A stretch of 64,000 bases of DNA from JAGWFU01 sp035534575 (GTDB taxonomy: Archaea; Micrarchaeota; Micrarchaeia; Micrarchaeales; Micrarchaeaceae). The number at the start of each line of letters is the position of its first letter. Within the stretch, counting starts at the first letter, position 1. The notes beneath the pieces are model-generated. The model saw only the letters and a list, made by a program, of their open reading frames with translations. It ran no database searches and had not been told where the DNA came from. Made by a program: the position numbers and the translations under genes. The stretch is from NCBI GenBank assembly GCA_035534575.1, contig DATLRT010000015.1:17514-81513 (forward strand), in the 5' to 3' direction. Below are positions 1-8,596 of the stretch, piece by piece.

Positions 1-1
1 G

Positions 2-1093
2 CTAACCGCTGGTGATTTTCTGCTCAAAAAGGTATTCGAAGGCTCGGTCAACTATCTGCAGGTAATCGACGAGAATGGTATCGTTGACCCGGACCAGTTC
101 CCTAAGGGGCTGGCCGACCAGAAGATAGCGGAGATGCTCAGGTACATGCTCTTCACCCGCGCTCTCGACGCCAAGACCCTAAGCCTTCAGAGGCAGGGCA
201 GGGCTGCCACCTACGCCCCATCTATAGGTGAGGAGGCTACGCAGATCGGCACAGCCATGGCTATGGGCGACGGCGACTTCTTCGTTCCAAACTTCAGGCA
301 ACACGGCGTCTACCTTGCAAGGGGTCTGCCGCTCGAGCTGTTCTTCCTCTACTGGAAGGGCTTCGAGGAGGGCGGGGCAATACCCAAGTCCGTAGCGGGG
401 TTTCCCTACATAGTACCTGTTTCATCCCAGCTGCCCCATGCGGCTGGAATCGCGCTCGCGCAGAAATACCTGAAGACCGGCAAGTCCGTGGTCGGGTACG
501 TTGGAGACGGCGGCACATCCGAGGGCAATTTCTATGAGACGATGAACTTCGCCGGAGTGATGGCCATACCGCTCGTCATAATCATAGAGAACAACCAGTG
601 GGCGATATCCGTTCCGAGAAGCAGCCAGAGCGTGGCCCCGACGCTGGCCCAGAAGGGAATAGCGGCAGGGATAAAAGTGCTCCAGGTTGATGGCAACGAC
701 GTTGTAGCGGTATACAAGGCGACCAGGGAGGCGCTTAACGATGCGGTGAACGGCATACCCTCATTGCTGGAGTGCGTCACATATAGGATGAGCATGCACA
801 CCACGGCTGACGACCCCACCAAATACAGGGATCCCGCGGACGTGGAGGTGTGGAAGAAGAAGGATCCGATAGACCGCATAAGGAAGTACCTTGTAGCAAA
901 GGGGCTGTGGGACGACAAGAAGGAGGCCGACGCCGCAGAGGAGTTCAAGAAGGCCATAGACGAGGCGGTGGACAAGGCCGAGAAGTTCACGCCGAACCCG
1001 GAGACGATGTTCACAAATGTCTACAGCTATATGCCAGAGGTCCTGCAGGAGGAGCTCGACGACGCGAAGGCCAACGGCTTTTACCAGAAGTGA
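2..1093 (+). CDS. pdhA: Pyruvate/2-oxoacid dehydrogenase E1 component, alpha subunit (5' end outside window)
   Basis: Thiamine-diphosphate-dependent decarboxylase subunit of a pyruvate or branched-chain 2-oxoacid dehydrogenase complex; with E1 beta it decarboxylates the 2-oxoacid and acetylates the E2 lipoyl arm. The frame is open from the first bases of the window and already reads like the family N-terminus (VFEGSVNYLQVID) before the first internal ATG at 134, so the true start lies at or just before the window edge. The ThDP motif is visible as GDGG at visible residues 168-171 followed by NN about 27 residues later. The C-terminal half carries the usual MHTTADDP segment. It is first in a run E1 alpha, E1 beta, E2, E3 with gaps of 11 nt or less, so one operon. 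Substrate choice between pyruvate and branched-chain acids cannot be settled from sequence alone. Confidence 0.93.
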   Translation, partial: LTAGDFLLKKVFEGSVNYLQVIDENGIVDPDQFPKGLADQKIAEMLRYMLFTRALDAKTLSLQRQGRAATYAPSIGEEATQIGTAMAMGDGDFFVPNFRQHGVYLARGLPLELFFLYWKGFEEGGAIPKSVAGFPYIVPVSSQLPHAAGIALAQKYLKTGKSVVGYVGDGGTSEGNFYETMNFAGVMAIPLVIIIENNQWAISVPRSSQSVAPTLAQKGIAAGIKVLQVDGNDVVAVYKATREALNDAVNGIPSLLECVTYRMSMHTTADDPTKYRDPADVEVWKKKDPIDRIRKYLVAKGLWDDKKEADAAEEFKKAIDEAVDKAEKFTPNPETMFTNVYSYMPEVLQEELDDAKANGFYQK

Positions 1094-1104
1094 GGATTGA
1101 CGAT

Positions 1105-2070
1105 ATGATGACAAACATGGTCGGCGCACTGAACAACGCGCTAGACATAATACTCAACGAGAACAAGAACTCTGTAGTTCTGGGAGAGGACGTCGGGAAG
1201 GACGGCGGAGTATTCAGGGTCACCGAGGGGCTTCAGGCAAAGTATGGCAGCGAGCGCGTGTTCGATACCCCGCTTGCCGAGTCCGTCATACTCGGGGCAT
1301 CGATAGGGATGGCGATGTCTGGCATGCTGCCGATACCAGAAATACAGTTCGCGGGATTTATGTACATGGGATTCGACCAGCTGATAAACCACGCGGCAAG
1401 ATACAGGAGCAGGACAAGGTCGAGGTTCACTGTGCCGATGATAGTCAGGACGCCGGTGAGCGGCGGAGTTAGGACGCTTGAGCACCACTCCGACAGTCCG
1501 GAGGTCTACTACTCCCACGTGGGTGGACTGATAGTGGTAGAGCCGTCGAACCCTTACGACGCCAAGGGACTGATGATAAGGGCATCGCACATGAACGACC
1601 CCGTCATATTCCTGGAGCCCACCAAGCTCTACAGGCTGTTCAAGCAGGAGGTCCCCGAGGAGTCCTACGAGGTCGAGATAGGAAAGGCCAACGTGGTGAA
1701 GGAGGGAAGCAAGCTCAGCATAATCACATACGGCACCATGGTGCCGCTGGTCAAGGAGGTCGTGGAGAAGAAGGCGATTGACGCTGAGATAATAGACCTG
1801 AGGACGATAAGCCCGCTTGACGAGAAGACGATATTAGAGAGCGTAAAGAAGACCGGAAGGGCGATGATAGTCCACGAGGCCCAGCTCAGCTTCGGCGCTG
1901 GCGCCGAGATAGCAGCCAGGATAGCGGAGAAGGCGATATTCGAACTCGACGCGCCGATTATGAGGGTCGCGTCCGACAGCCTTCCATACCCGTTCCCTGG
2001 ATACGAAAACTTTTACATACCTAATGCGATAAAGATATCTGCAGCGATTGACAAGATGATGAGCCAGTAG
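1105..2070 (+). CDS. pdhB: Pyruvate/2-oxoacid dehydrogenase E1 component, beta subunit
   Basis: Partner of E1 alpha in the heterotetrameric decarboxylase. About 321 residues, normal family length. The ATG at 1105 is chosen because a purine-rich TGAGGA stands about 8 nt upstream, the protein then begins MMTNMVGALNNALDIIL, and the family block LGEDVGKDGGVFRVTEGL follows near residue 30. Later blocks typical of E1 beta are visible (PEIQFAGFMY, RTPVSGGVRTLEHHSDSPE, FLEPTKLYR, IIDLRTISPLD). The frame is open for about 250 nt upstream of this ATG, but that stretch overlaps E1 alpha and looks spurious. The stop codon nearly touches the E2 start, as expected for translational coupling in a PDH operon. 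Confidence 0.95.
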   Translation: MMTNMVGALNNALDIILNENKNSVVLGEDVGKDGGVFRVTEGLQAKYGSERVFDTPLAESVILGASIGMAMSGMLPIPEIQFAGFMYMGFDQLINHAARYRSRTRSRFTVPMIVRTPVSGGVRTLEHHSDSPEVYYSHVGGLIVVEPSNPYDAKGLMIRASHMNDPVIFLEPTKLYRLFKQEVPEESYEVEIGKANVVKEGSKLSIITYGTMVPLVKEVVEKKAIDAEIIDLRTISPLDEKTILESVKKTGRAMIVHEAQLSFGAGAEIAARIAEKAIFELDAPIMRVASDSLPYPFPGYENFYIPNAIKISAAIDKMMSQ

Positions 2071-2078
2071 TGGTGTCC

Positions 2079-3311
2079 ATGAAGGAGATAAAGTTTGTAG
2101 ACGTCGGCGAGGGCATAACCGAAGGCCACGTGCAGAAGTGGCTGGTCAAGGACGGCGATACTGTCAAGGAGGACCAGGCGGTGGTCCAGGTTGAGACCGA
2201 CAAGGCGGTCGTCAACGTTCCGTCGCCGGTTGACGGCATAGTCAAGATAATGGCGCCTGAGAACAGCACCGTGCACGTGGGCGACATGATCGCCTACATA
2301 GGCACCGCAGCGGAACTCGGAAGCGCGGGGAAGGCTCAGCCGGCAGCCCCACAGAAGCAGGCCGCATCACAGCCCGCCAAGGCAGTCGCGCAGGCAACCG
2401 CACCAGCGAAGACAGAGAAGGCCATACTTGCCACTCCTTCAGTGAGGAAGATGGCGCACGAGCTTAACGTCGACATATCTCAGGTCATCGGCACTGGACC
2501 GAACGGCAGGGTCATTGAGAACGATCTCAGGTCATTCGCGAGCAAGGGGACTGTTCAGGAAAAGCCTGTGGTCAGGTTCTCGGAGTCGCTTGAGGCTCAG
2601 CACAAGGAGGACATCAAGCGCATACCGATGAGCATGACTAGGAAGGCGATCGCCAGGAACATGGAGCTGTCGTGGACAATACCGAGGGCCGTGAGCATGG
2701 AGCTTATAGACGCCACGGACCTGTTCAACCGCGTCCAGAAGGAGAAGGAGGCGGTGATGAAGCAGCACAACGTGAAGCTCACTTTCCTCCCGTTCATAAT
2801 AAAGGCGACGATAGAGGCGCTCAAGGAGAACCCGAACTTCAACGCCAGCTACGACCACGAGAAGCTGGAGATAATAAGGAAGAATTACTACAACATCGGC
2901 ATCGCAGCCGAGGCTCCCGACGGGCTGAAGGTGATGGTGATAAGGGACGCCGACAAGAAGAGCATCATCGCGATGGCGAAGGAGCTGGCCGAGCTCGGGC
3001 AGAAGGTTAGGGACCAGACGATAACGATTGAGGAGATGAAGGACAGCAGCTTCACGATATCCAATATAGGCAGCCTGGGAGGCGGATTCCTATCGGTGCC
3101 GATGATAAACTATCCCGACGTCGCGATACTCGGCGTTCACCTGATAAAGGACACCCCCATAGTCAAGGACGGCAAGATTGTCGTGGGCAAGGTGCTCCCG
3201 ATCTCGATAAGCTTCGACCACAGGGTAGTTGACGGCGCGGAGGCCGTGCACTTCGGCAACGCGCTAAAGAAGTACATTGAGGATCTCGACTACCTTGAGA
3301 TAAGCGGATGA
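2079..3311 (+). CDS. pdhC: Dihydrolipoamide acyltransferase (E2) of the 2-oxoacid dehydrogenase complex
   Basis: Core E2 enzyme that moves the acyl group from E1 to coenzyme A on a swinging lipoyl arm. Domains in order: one lipoyl domain (residues 1-75, lipoyl-lysine K42 in the ETDKAVV motif), an Ala/Pro/Lys/Gln-rich flexible linker (about 78-117), a peripheral-subunit-binding domain (about 118-152, ATPSVRKMAHELNVD...GTGPNGRV) and the catalytic domain ending with SFDHRVVDG, whose His (about 381) and Asp are the catalytic pair. Length about 410 residues is normal. ATG 2079 gives the usual N-terminus MKEIKFVDVGEGI; a GTG at 2070 overlapping the E1 beta stop is a possible alternative adding three residues. 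Lipoate attachment genes are not in this window. Confidence 0.95.
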   Translation: MKEIKFVDVGEGITEGHVQKWLVKDGDTVKEDQAVVQVETDKAVVNVPSPVDGIVKIMAPENSTVHVGDMIAYIGTAAELGSAGKAQPAAPQKQAASQPAKAVAQATAPAKTEKAILATPSVRKMAHELNVDISQVIGTGPNGRVIENDLRSFASKGTVQEKPVVRFSESLEAQHKEDIKRIPMSMTRKAIARNMELSWTIPRAVSMELIDATDLFNRVQKEKEAVMKQHNVKLTFLPFIIKATIEALKENPNFNASYDHEKLEIIRKNYYNIGIAAEAPDGLKVMVIRDADKKSIIAMAKELAELGQKVRDQTITIEEMKDSSFTISNIGSLGGGFLSVPMINYPDVAILGVHLIKDTPIVKDGKIVVGKVLPISISFDHRVVDGAEAVHFGNALKKYIEDLDYLEISG

Positions 3312-3320
3312 TGTGTTACT

Positions 3321-4691
3321 ATGGTCATGGGTTCATTGCCTCAGCAGGTTGACGTCGCGGTAGTGGGCGCGGGAGTCGGCGGCTATGTGGCGGCCATCAG
3401 GGCAGCGCAACTGGGCAAGAGCGTTGCCATAGTCGAGAAGAACAAGCTCGGCGGACACTGCCTCAACTACGCGTGCATACCCTCAAAGACCATGATAAAG
3501 ATATCCGATGTTTTCTACGAGGCTCAGCACTCGCAGGAGTTCGGCATAACAGGCAGCGTCTCGCTCGACGCAAAGAAGATGCTTGAGTGGCGGATGTCCG
3601 TCTCCAAGAAGCTGGAGGACGGGGTCGCATATCTCTGCAAGGCGAACCAGATAGACGTGTTCAACGGCACTGCCACTTTCATATCGGGAAACACGCTTCA
3701 GCTCACGGACGGCATATCGCTCGACTTCAAGAAGGCGATAATCGCCACAGGTTCGGAGCCGTACACCATCCCCGGCTTCGAATTCGGAGGCAACGTCATA
3801 GACTACAAACAGGCGCTGATGCTAGACACCATACCGAAGGCAATGGCGATAGTTGGCGCAGGGTATGTGGCTGTGGAGATAGGAACGCTATACGCAAAGC
3901 TGGGAACCAAGGTCAGCATAATAGCAAGGTCCGAGCTCCTCTCCAAGTTCGACAGGGATGCGATAAAGCTGGTCAACGACAGGGTGACCCAGCTGGGCGT
4001 CAGGGTGTACACTAACTCAACCCCTAAGTCGCACGATGCCAACTCTGTGACTCTTGAGAGCGGCGAAAAGATAGACACTGATATCATAGTGGTTGCCATC
4101 GGCCTTAAGCCATATACCGACAGCCTGGGACTGGAGAACACGAAGGTGCAGCTGGACGAAAAGGGATTCATAACGATTGACGGGGCGCTCACGACCAGCG
4201 ACCCTAACATACTTGCAATTGGGGACGTTGTGGGTGAGCCCATGCTTGCCCACAAGGCGATGCGCCAGGGGGTGATTGCCGGCGAGATTGCGTCAGGCAT
4301 GAACTCCTCGTATGACAACGTAGTGGTTCCCGCGGTCATATTCTCAGACCCCGAAATCGCGATAGCTGGGGTACTGGACGAGAGCCAGGGGCTGAAGGTG
4401 GCAAAGTTCCCGCTCACCGCATTGGGAAGGAGCGTCGCACTGAACACGACCAACGGCTTCGTCAAGGTTGCATACGATAGCGACAATCTGGTCAGGGGAG
4501 TGGAGATAGTCTCCGATGAGGCAAGCTCCATGATATCCGAGGCTGCGCTGGCCATAGAGATGGGCGCGACGCTTGAGGACATCGCTGACACTATACACCC
4601 GCATCCCACATACAGCGAGGCCATACAGGAGGCCGCCGAGCTCGCGCTGGGGCGCAGCATACACTTCTTTTCGGCGAAGCCAAAGGCGTGA
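3321..4691 (+). CDS. lpdA: Dihydrolipoamide dehydrogenase (E3)
   Basis: FAD-dependent disulfide oxidoreductase that reoxidises the dihydrolipoyl arm of E2 using NAD+. The N-terminal FAD-binding motif GAGVGG is at residues 16-21; the redox disulfide is C47/C52 in GGHCLNYACIPSK; a second Rossmann motif for NAD (VGAGYVAVEIG) lies near residue 180; the C-terminal dimer domain ends with HPHPTYSE, supplying the catalytic His-Glu pair. Length 456 is normal. The active-site motif has His and Tyr-Ala where most E3 proteins have Thr and Val-Gly, a mild deviation that keeps both cysteines. Start could also be the ATG at 3327. Fourth gene of the PDH operon, 9 nt after E2. Confidence 0.95.
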   Translation: MVMGSLPQQVDVAVVGAGVGGYVAAIRAAQLGKSVAIVEKNKLGGHCLNYACIPSKTMIKISDVFYEAQHSQEFGITGSVSLDAKKMLEWRMSVSKKLEDGVAYLCKANQIDVFNGTATFISGNTLQLTDGISLDFKKAIIATGSEPYTIPGFEFGGNVIDYKQALMLDTIPKAMAIVGAGYVAVEIGTLYAKLGTKVSIIARSELLSKFDRDAIKLVNDRVTQLGVRVYTNSTPKSHDANSVTLESGEKIDTDIIVVAIGLKPYTDSLGLENTKVQLDEKGFITIDGALTTSDPNILAIGDVVGEPMLAHKAMRQGVIAGEIASGMNSSYDNVVVPAVIFSDPEIAIAGVLDESQGLKVAKFPLTALGRSVALNTTNGFVKVAYDSDNLVRGVEIVSDEASSMISEAALAIEMGATLEDIADTIHPHPTYSEAIQEAAELALGRSIHFFSAKPKA

Positions 4692-4695
4692 GTCA

Positions 4696-5421
4696 GTGGA
4701 CTACGAAAAAGACTTTGAGGAGGGTTACGAAGAGACCTCATTCGGCTCCATCCATTTCAAGCACCACAAAGGCACGAGGAACACCATATTATTTCTCCAC
4801 GGGCTCGGGGGTAACACAAAGGCCTTCGCAAAGCTCATGGGCTTCCTGCCCGACAATTTCGACATCTACCTACTTGACCTCCTGGGGCACGGCCTCTCAG
4901 AGGCGCCGCAGATAGACTACACCGTAAACGTGCAAGTCAAGGCCCTCAGAGAGTTCATATCAGCGAAGAATCTGGACTGCTACCTTTTCGGTCACTCTTA
5001 CGGCGGCTGGATATCCGTACTTTACGCTGCTGAAGGCTATCCTTGCAAGGGGATAATCGTTGAGGACTCGGCAGGCTCCGCGAGGAGGCTTGAGGACTCC
5101 AAGAGCGCAGGCACTTCAGAGGCCGAGGGGGTGCAGCTGATAAAGGACGCTCTGGCAATCAACGGCAACAAGGACTACGTGATACGAAGTCTAGTGGGCA
5201 ACAGCGGCGTATCGACTCTGTCTGCCACGCAGTTCGGTGCCGTTTCTGTCCCTACGCTCATCTTGTGGGGCAGCGACGACCCTGTGGTCAACATAAGATA
5301 CGCAAGCGAGTTCGGCAAGATAAAAGGGAGCAGGACTTTGGTTGTCGAAGGCGGGAAGCACTATCCACACTACACCAAACCTGATGAGGTCGCAAAGGCG
5401 GTAACCGGCTTCATCTCATAA
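4696..5421 (+). CDS. Alpha/beta-fold hydrolase, last gene of the PDH operon
   Basis: About 241 residues. The oxyanion region is LHGLGGNTKAF (residues 34-44), the nucleophile elbow is GHSYGG with Ser101, the acid is in LWGSDDPVV (around residue 196) and the catalytic His is in GGKHYPHYT (about 222), so the full triad is present. No signal peptide is seen. The GTG at 4696, 4 nt after the E3 stop, is preferred because upstream codons overlap E3 in another frame and the product then starts directly with the acidic N-terminus. The substrate is unknown; esterase, thioesterase or C-C hydrolase activity are all possible. Its place at the end of the PDH genes suggests co-expression, and perhaps a role in acyl or CoA-thioester metabolism, which is inference. 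Confidence 0.85.
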   Translation: MDYEKDFEEGYEETSFGSIHFKHHKGTRNTILFLHGLGGNTKAFAKLMGFLPDNFDIYLLDLLGHGLSEAPQIDYTVNVQVKALREFISAKNLDCYLFGHSYGGWISVLYAAEGYPCKGIIVEDSAGSARRLEDSKSAGTSEAEGVQLIKDALAINGNKDYVIRSLVGNSGVSTLSATQFGAVSVPTLILWGSDDPVVNIRYASEFGKIKGSRTLVVEGGKHYPHYTKPDEVAKAVTGFIS

Positions 5422-5461
5422 GTGCACGTTTTGGATTCCTATTCGGCATTTGCTGCAACAT

Positions 5462-5470
5462 ATTTTTATA
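5462..5470 (+). promoter_or_regulatory. TATA box of the flavin reductase gene
   Basis: ATTTTTATA in an AT-rich patch between the alpha/beta hydrolase and the next gene, about 40 nt before the ATG at 5511. Archaeal spacing would put transcription start near 5490-5495 with a leader of about 15-20 nt. It marks the end of the PDH operon. Confidence 0.6.
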
Positions 5471-5510
5471 GCTGAAGTTTCAAGTCTCTGATTGTAAGAT
5501 TGATGATATC

Positions 5511-6227
5511 ATGGTAGAGAAGAGGCCATTTGCGGTTACCGAAAAGATAGACGAGACCCCGGAGGTCCTGCTCATCAGGTTCAAGGCCCAGGACTCCAAG
5601 CCGCTCTCATTTGACCCTGGAATGTTCGTCATGACATTCGGAATAGACACCGCGACAAACAAGGAGTTCACCGGAAGGGCGTTTTCAATAGCCTCAGAGC
5701 CGGAGATCGACACATTCGAGCTGTTTGTTGTGAAGGCTCACGACGGCCACACATCCTACTTCGTAAACTCCAAGATAGGAGAGCTCTTCAACGTCACGGG
5801 GCCTCACGGCCAGTTCAAGTTCGACGCAATGTCGGACAAGAAGATACTGTGCCTTGCGGGCGGCACAGGATTTGCCCCGTTCATGTCCATGCTCAGGCAC
5901 ATAAAGAAGACCGCCGCGGGGACTGACACAAGCATGATATACAGCATCAAGTACCCCACCGAGATTATCAGGAAGCAGGAGCTCAAGGATTTCGAGGGGC
6001 AGATAAAGCTCAATACTCTCATAACAGTCACAAGGCCCGCTGAGGGCGACGGCTGGACCGGCAAGACCGGGCACATAGACGCCGAGATGATAAAGGCATT
6101 CGCGCCGGACTATATGGAGAGGTCGCCATACATATGCGGACCGCTGGCATTCGTTAAGGCAATAAAGGATGCACTGATATCCTTGGGTGTCCCACAGGAA
6201 AAGATAAAGGCAGACGTCTGGGGTTGA
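5511..6227 (+). CDS. FAD/NAD(P)-binding ferredoxin-reductase-family oxidoreductase
   Basis: 238 residues of the ferredoxin-NADP+ reductase superfamily. The flavin-binding RAFSIAS motif is at 56-62, the NAD(P)-binding GGTGFAP at 117-123, and the C-terminal ICGP motif near 207-211. No iron-sulfur cysteine cluster is visible at the C-terminus, unlike the dihydroorotate dehydrogenase electron-transfer subunit, so it is likely a stand-alone reductase passing electrons between a pyridine nucleotide and a small carrier such as ferredoxin or flavodoxin. It has its own TATA box and is not clearly coupled to the PDH genes. The electron partner cannot be read from the sequence. Confidence 0.85.
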   Translation: MVEKRPFAVTEKIDETPEVLLIRFKAQDSKPLSFDPGMFVMTFGIDTATNKEFTGRAFSIASEPEIDTFELFVVKAHDGHTSYFVNSKIGELFNVTGPHGQFKFDAMSDKKILCLAGGTGFAPFMSMLRHIKKTAAGTDTSMIYSIKYPTEIIRKQELKDFEGQIKLNTLITVTRPAEGDGWTGKTGHIDAEMIKAFAPDYMERSPYICGPLAFVKAIKDALISLGVPQEKIKADVWG

Positions 6228-6248
6228 CGCCTGCCAAAGTTTTATTTA

Positions 6249-6563
6249 TTATTTCTTGCTTTTGCCCTTGCCCTTCTTTGAGGCAGCGGGCTTCTTCCCG
6301 TGTCCCATCACGTGTTCCGCAATCAGCATGACCACCGCGACTACTACAATCCAGACTATGATGTCTATGATCAGGTTCCCCCACTGGACCTTCCACGGGT
6401 TGTACTGCGGCGCGATTACCAGCTTGTAAAGCCAGCTCACTGGCCACCCATACCACGATGCACCAACGAAGCCACCTCCCGGTGTCGTATTGGCGAGCCC
6501 GGTAAGCAAGGCTATTATCACGCCTCCTATGACTGCTTCTATCGATACTATCAGATTCTTCAT
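6249..6563 (-). CDS. Small two-helix membrane protein of unknown function
   Basis: 104 residues with two hydrophobic segments, about 5-25 and 63-86, joined by a Trp/Tyr/Pro-rich loop (SWYGWPVSWLYKLVIAP), and ending in a Lys-rich tail (KKGKGKSKK). I do not recognise the family. On the minus strand, a TATA-like CTTTTTAGT lies about 30 nt upstream of the ATG, suggesting its own short-leader transcript. It converges on the flavin reductase gene. The positive tail should be cytoplasmic by the positive-inside rule. Confidence 0.6.
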   Translation of the reverse strand: MKNLIVSIEAVIGGVIIALLTGLANTTPGGGFVGASWYGWPVSWLYKLVIAPQYNPWKVQWGNLIIDIIVWIVVVAVVMLIAEHVMGHGKKPAASKKGKGKSKK

Positions 6564-6618
6564 TATCTCACGGTTACGTATCCGAAGCCACAGACTAAAA
6601 AGGCTTCCAAACTTAGGA

Positions 6619-7308
6619 TCAGAGCTTGTCGAGCCTCTTGTAGACTTCCTCTATGTCGAGCTTCGTGGTGAGCAGCGGTATCCTCTCCACCTGGGCTATC
6701 TTGATGGCCAGCTTGTCAACCGTAGTGACGTTGTGGAGCACTATCACCTTTGGCTTGATCGGGGCGACCCTTATGACCACAAGCGGCGACCTTCCCGTAG
6801 ACACCTTCTCGAATATGAAGACCCTCTCCGTGGTCGATCCGAACAGCTTCGGGTACTCCGCAGGGGACATCTCAAGTATGACCCTCAGGCTGTCCATCTT
6901 GGTGTAGCCGAATAGCTTTACGCTGTCCAGGTAGTTGGGGTTGGCCACCACCTTGCCCTCTATTATCCTGTTGAAGTCCACGCCGCTGATTGGCGAGCTG
7001 AAATCATGAATCAGGTAGAACGGGGTCTTCTGCTCCTGGTTGGTGAACTTGTTGAGCCCGCTTATGACCGTGCCTCCCCTTGAGGTGTCGATGGTGAAGA
7101 GCGCCTCAACGAACCTCTTTATCACCCCGACGCCGGGGCTGAGCCTCCTGTTGCTCTCGTAGTCGCTTATCGTGGAGGTGGATATCCTTATCTGCTTGGA
7201 TAGCTCTATCTGGGTGACTCCGAAGAGCTCCCTCCATTTCTTCATGGCGCTGCCCGGGCTCTCCGATAGGGTTATCTCTCCAGCTATCTTCTCCCTGAGC
7301 TCATCCAT
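6619..7308 (-). CDS. XRE-type helix-turn-helix transcriptional regulator (COG1709-like)
   Basis: 229 residues. Residues about 22-75 form a Cro/C1-type helix-turn-helix (MKKWRELFGVTQIELSKQI, then STSTISDYESNRR), with the recognition helix around ISTSTISDYE. The C-terminal two thirds is an uncharacterised domain found in archaeal regulators of the COG1709 type. No ligand-binding motif is recognisable. It lies 9 nt downstream of the membrane protein gene 7318-8067, which overlaps the next gene upstream by 4 nt, so three genes on the minus strand are probably co-transcribed. The regulated genes are unknown. Confidence 0.8.
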   Translation of the reverse strand: MDELREKIAGEITLSESPGSAMKKWRELFGVTQIELSKQIRISTSTISDYESNRRLSPGVGVIKRFVEALFTIDTSRGGTVISGLNKFTNQEQKTPFYLIHDFSSPISGVDFNRIIEGKVVANPNYLDSVKLFGYTKMDSLRVILEMSPAEYPKLFGSTTERVFIFEKVSTGRSPLVVIRVAPIKPKVIVLHNVTTVDKLAIKIAQVERIPLLTTKLDIEEVYKRLDKL

Positions 7309-7317
7309 ATAATCGCC

Positions 7318-8067
7318 TCACTTTGCGGCCTTTTTCGCCCTGCTTTTCCTCTCGGCGCCGCCCTTTTTCCCTTCTATATCTTTATAAAGCGAATCTATAT
7401 ATTCTTTGCTTGTCGTATCCGACTTCGTCTTTTGCACTACCGCTGCGACCGCCCCATCCGCCTTCTTTTTGAAGAAACCGTAGATGATGACAACCACTCC
7501 GGTTATTATCAGGGCAAGCGCCCCGCCCACTCCGTAAGTAATCCCCTTGAGGTAGCTCGATACCGTGTTGGAGTTGAGAACAACGTAGGCAGCCCTGGCC
7601 GATATAGCCATTGGCTTGGCTGCGCTGCTGTTCGTGTTGTCTATAACAAGGTAGTAGTTTCCATTGAATACCCTTGAGAAGTTGTAGCTTGAGTTCCTCG
7701 CCATGTCCGGAAGCGTGAGCTGAACGAAGCTGGAATTGCCGTAGGTGTAAAGAAGCCCCCTGCCGTTCACCTCTGCTGCGTAAGCCTCGCCGTTCGCAGT
7801 GGCATTGCTCGCCTGAGTGCTCCAAGTATTGAAGGCACTGGAGTTGAACAGGTATATGTTAGAGGAGTTGGACGTGGCTACTGTGATGAATATCATAGAG
7901 CTCGCGTTAACCTTTATGTCGGTGTATGCGAAGCTGTGCGGCTGGGCCGTCATGTTCACCGAGGCCAGCTGCCTCTGCAGTTGCTTATTGGCAGCTGCGC
8001 CTGAGCCGAACAGCACTATCACGCCCACAATCACGAGCAGAATCCCTATCTTGGTTGTAGTCTTCAT
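7318..8067 (-). CDS. Membrane-anchored protein with extracytoplasmic domain, unknown function
   Basis: 249 residues. An N-terminal hydrophobic segment (about 6-24) is followed by an Asn/Ser-rich domain with many N-glycosylation sequons, then a second membrane helix (about 177-200) and a Lys-rich cytoplasmic tail of about 50 residues ending AKKAAK. This layout (signal anchor, outside domain, membrane helix, charged tail) suggests a surface protein with both ends inside. The family is not recognised. Its ATG overlaps the stop of the upstream gene by 4 nt, so the two are translationally coupled, and the HTH regulator follows after 9 nt. Confidence 0.65.
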   Translation of the reverse strand: MKTTTKIGILLVIVGVIVLFGSGAAANKQLQRQLASVNMTAQPHSFAYTDIKVNASSMIFITVATSNSSNIYLFNSSAFNTWSTQASNATANGEAYAAEVNGRGLLYTYGNSSFVQLTLPDMARNSSYNFSRVFNGNYYLVIDNTNSSAAKPMAISARAAYVVLNSNTVSSYLKGITYGVGGALALIITGVVVIIYGFFKKKADGAVAAVVQKTKSDTTSKEYIDSLYKDIEGKKGGAERKSRAKKAAK

Positions 8068-8555
8068 AAAACCAGCTTATTTTTTGTTATGTCCTTCCTC
8101 AGGTTTATAGCCCTGATTGTAGTCATATCATGTTCCCATTTCACCATAATCCCTATCAGGTTCTTTCCATCAAAGTCCTGCGTCGCTGCAAGCGGATGCA
8201 TGATTGTGGCTTTTGCAAAATTGTAATTGACCTTTGCGACTTCATGTATTAGGTATCTATACCCCTTCTTATAATGATTCCACTGCTTTATCTCCGCAAA
8301 TCTTTTATCACTCAGGTAGTGTTGTGCAGAAGATTCTATCTCCTTGCCTATTTTCACAAGAGCGTCGAAACATTTAGGATTTCCATTCCTGGCCTCCACA
8401 GCCATTTTCTCCATTGTGCTTAGAAGATCTATCCTGCCATTGCGCAGCTCCTGCAGCACTTTCTTATCATTCCTGCTTATGCTCTCCGCCATGTCGCCAA
8501 GCGTATCCGCTTCCTTTTTTCCTCCGAAATGGAACAGCGAGACCATCCTTATCAT
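8064..8555 (-). CDS. Hypothetical soluble helical protein
   Basis: 163 residues, mostly helical and charged, no membrane segment. The N-terminal half (MAESISRNDKKVLQELRNGRIDLLSTMEKMAVEA) looks like a helical bundle; no catalytic motif is recognised. An alternative start is the ATG at 8546. It is the first gene of the apparent minus-strand group 8555-6619 and overlaps the membrane protein gene by 4 nt. The DNA is somewhat richer in AT than the flanking genes. Confidence 0.6.
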   Translation of the reverse strand: MIRMVSLFHFGGKKEADTLGDMAESISRNDKKVLQELRNGRIDLLSTMEKMAVEARNGNPKCFDALVKIGKEIESSAQHYLSDKRFAEIKQWNHYKKGYRYLIHEVAKVNYNFAKATIMHPLAATQDFDGKNLIGIMVKWEHDMTTIRAINLRKDITKNKLVL

Positions 8556-8596
8556 CTAAAATTGGCAGTAAAGCTATTTAAAGAATCTGTGCCGTT

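Noticed and set aside
850..1104. N-terminal extension of E1 beta from 850
   Set aside because: It overlaps E1 alpha entirely and has no homology; the SD-like TGAGGA and ATG 1105 mark the start.
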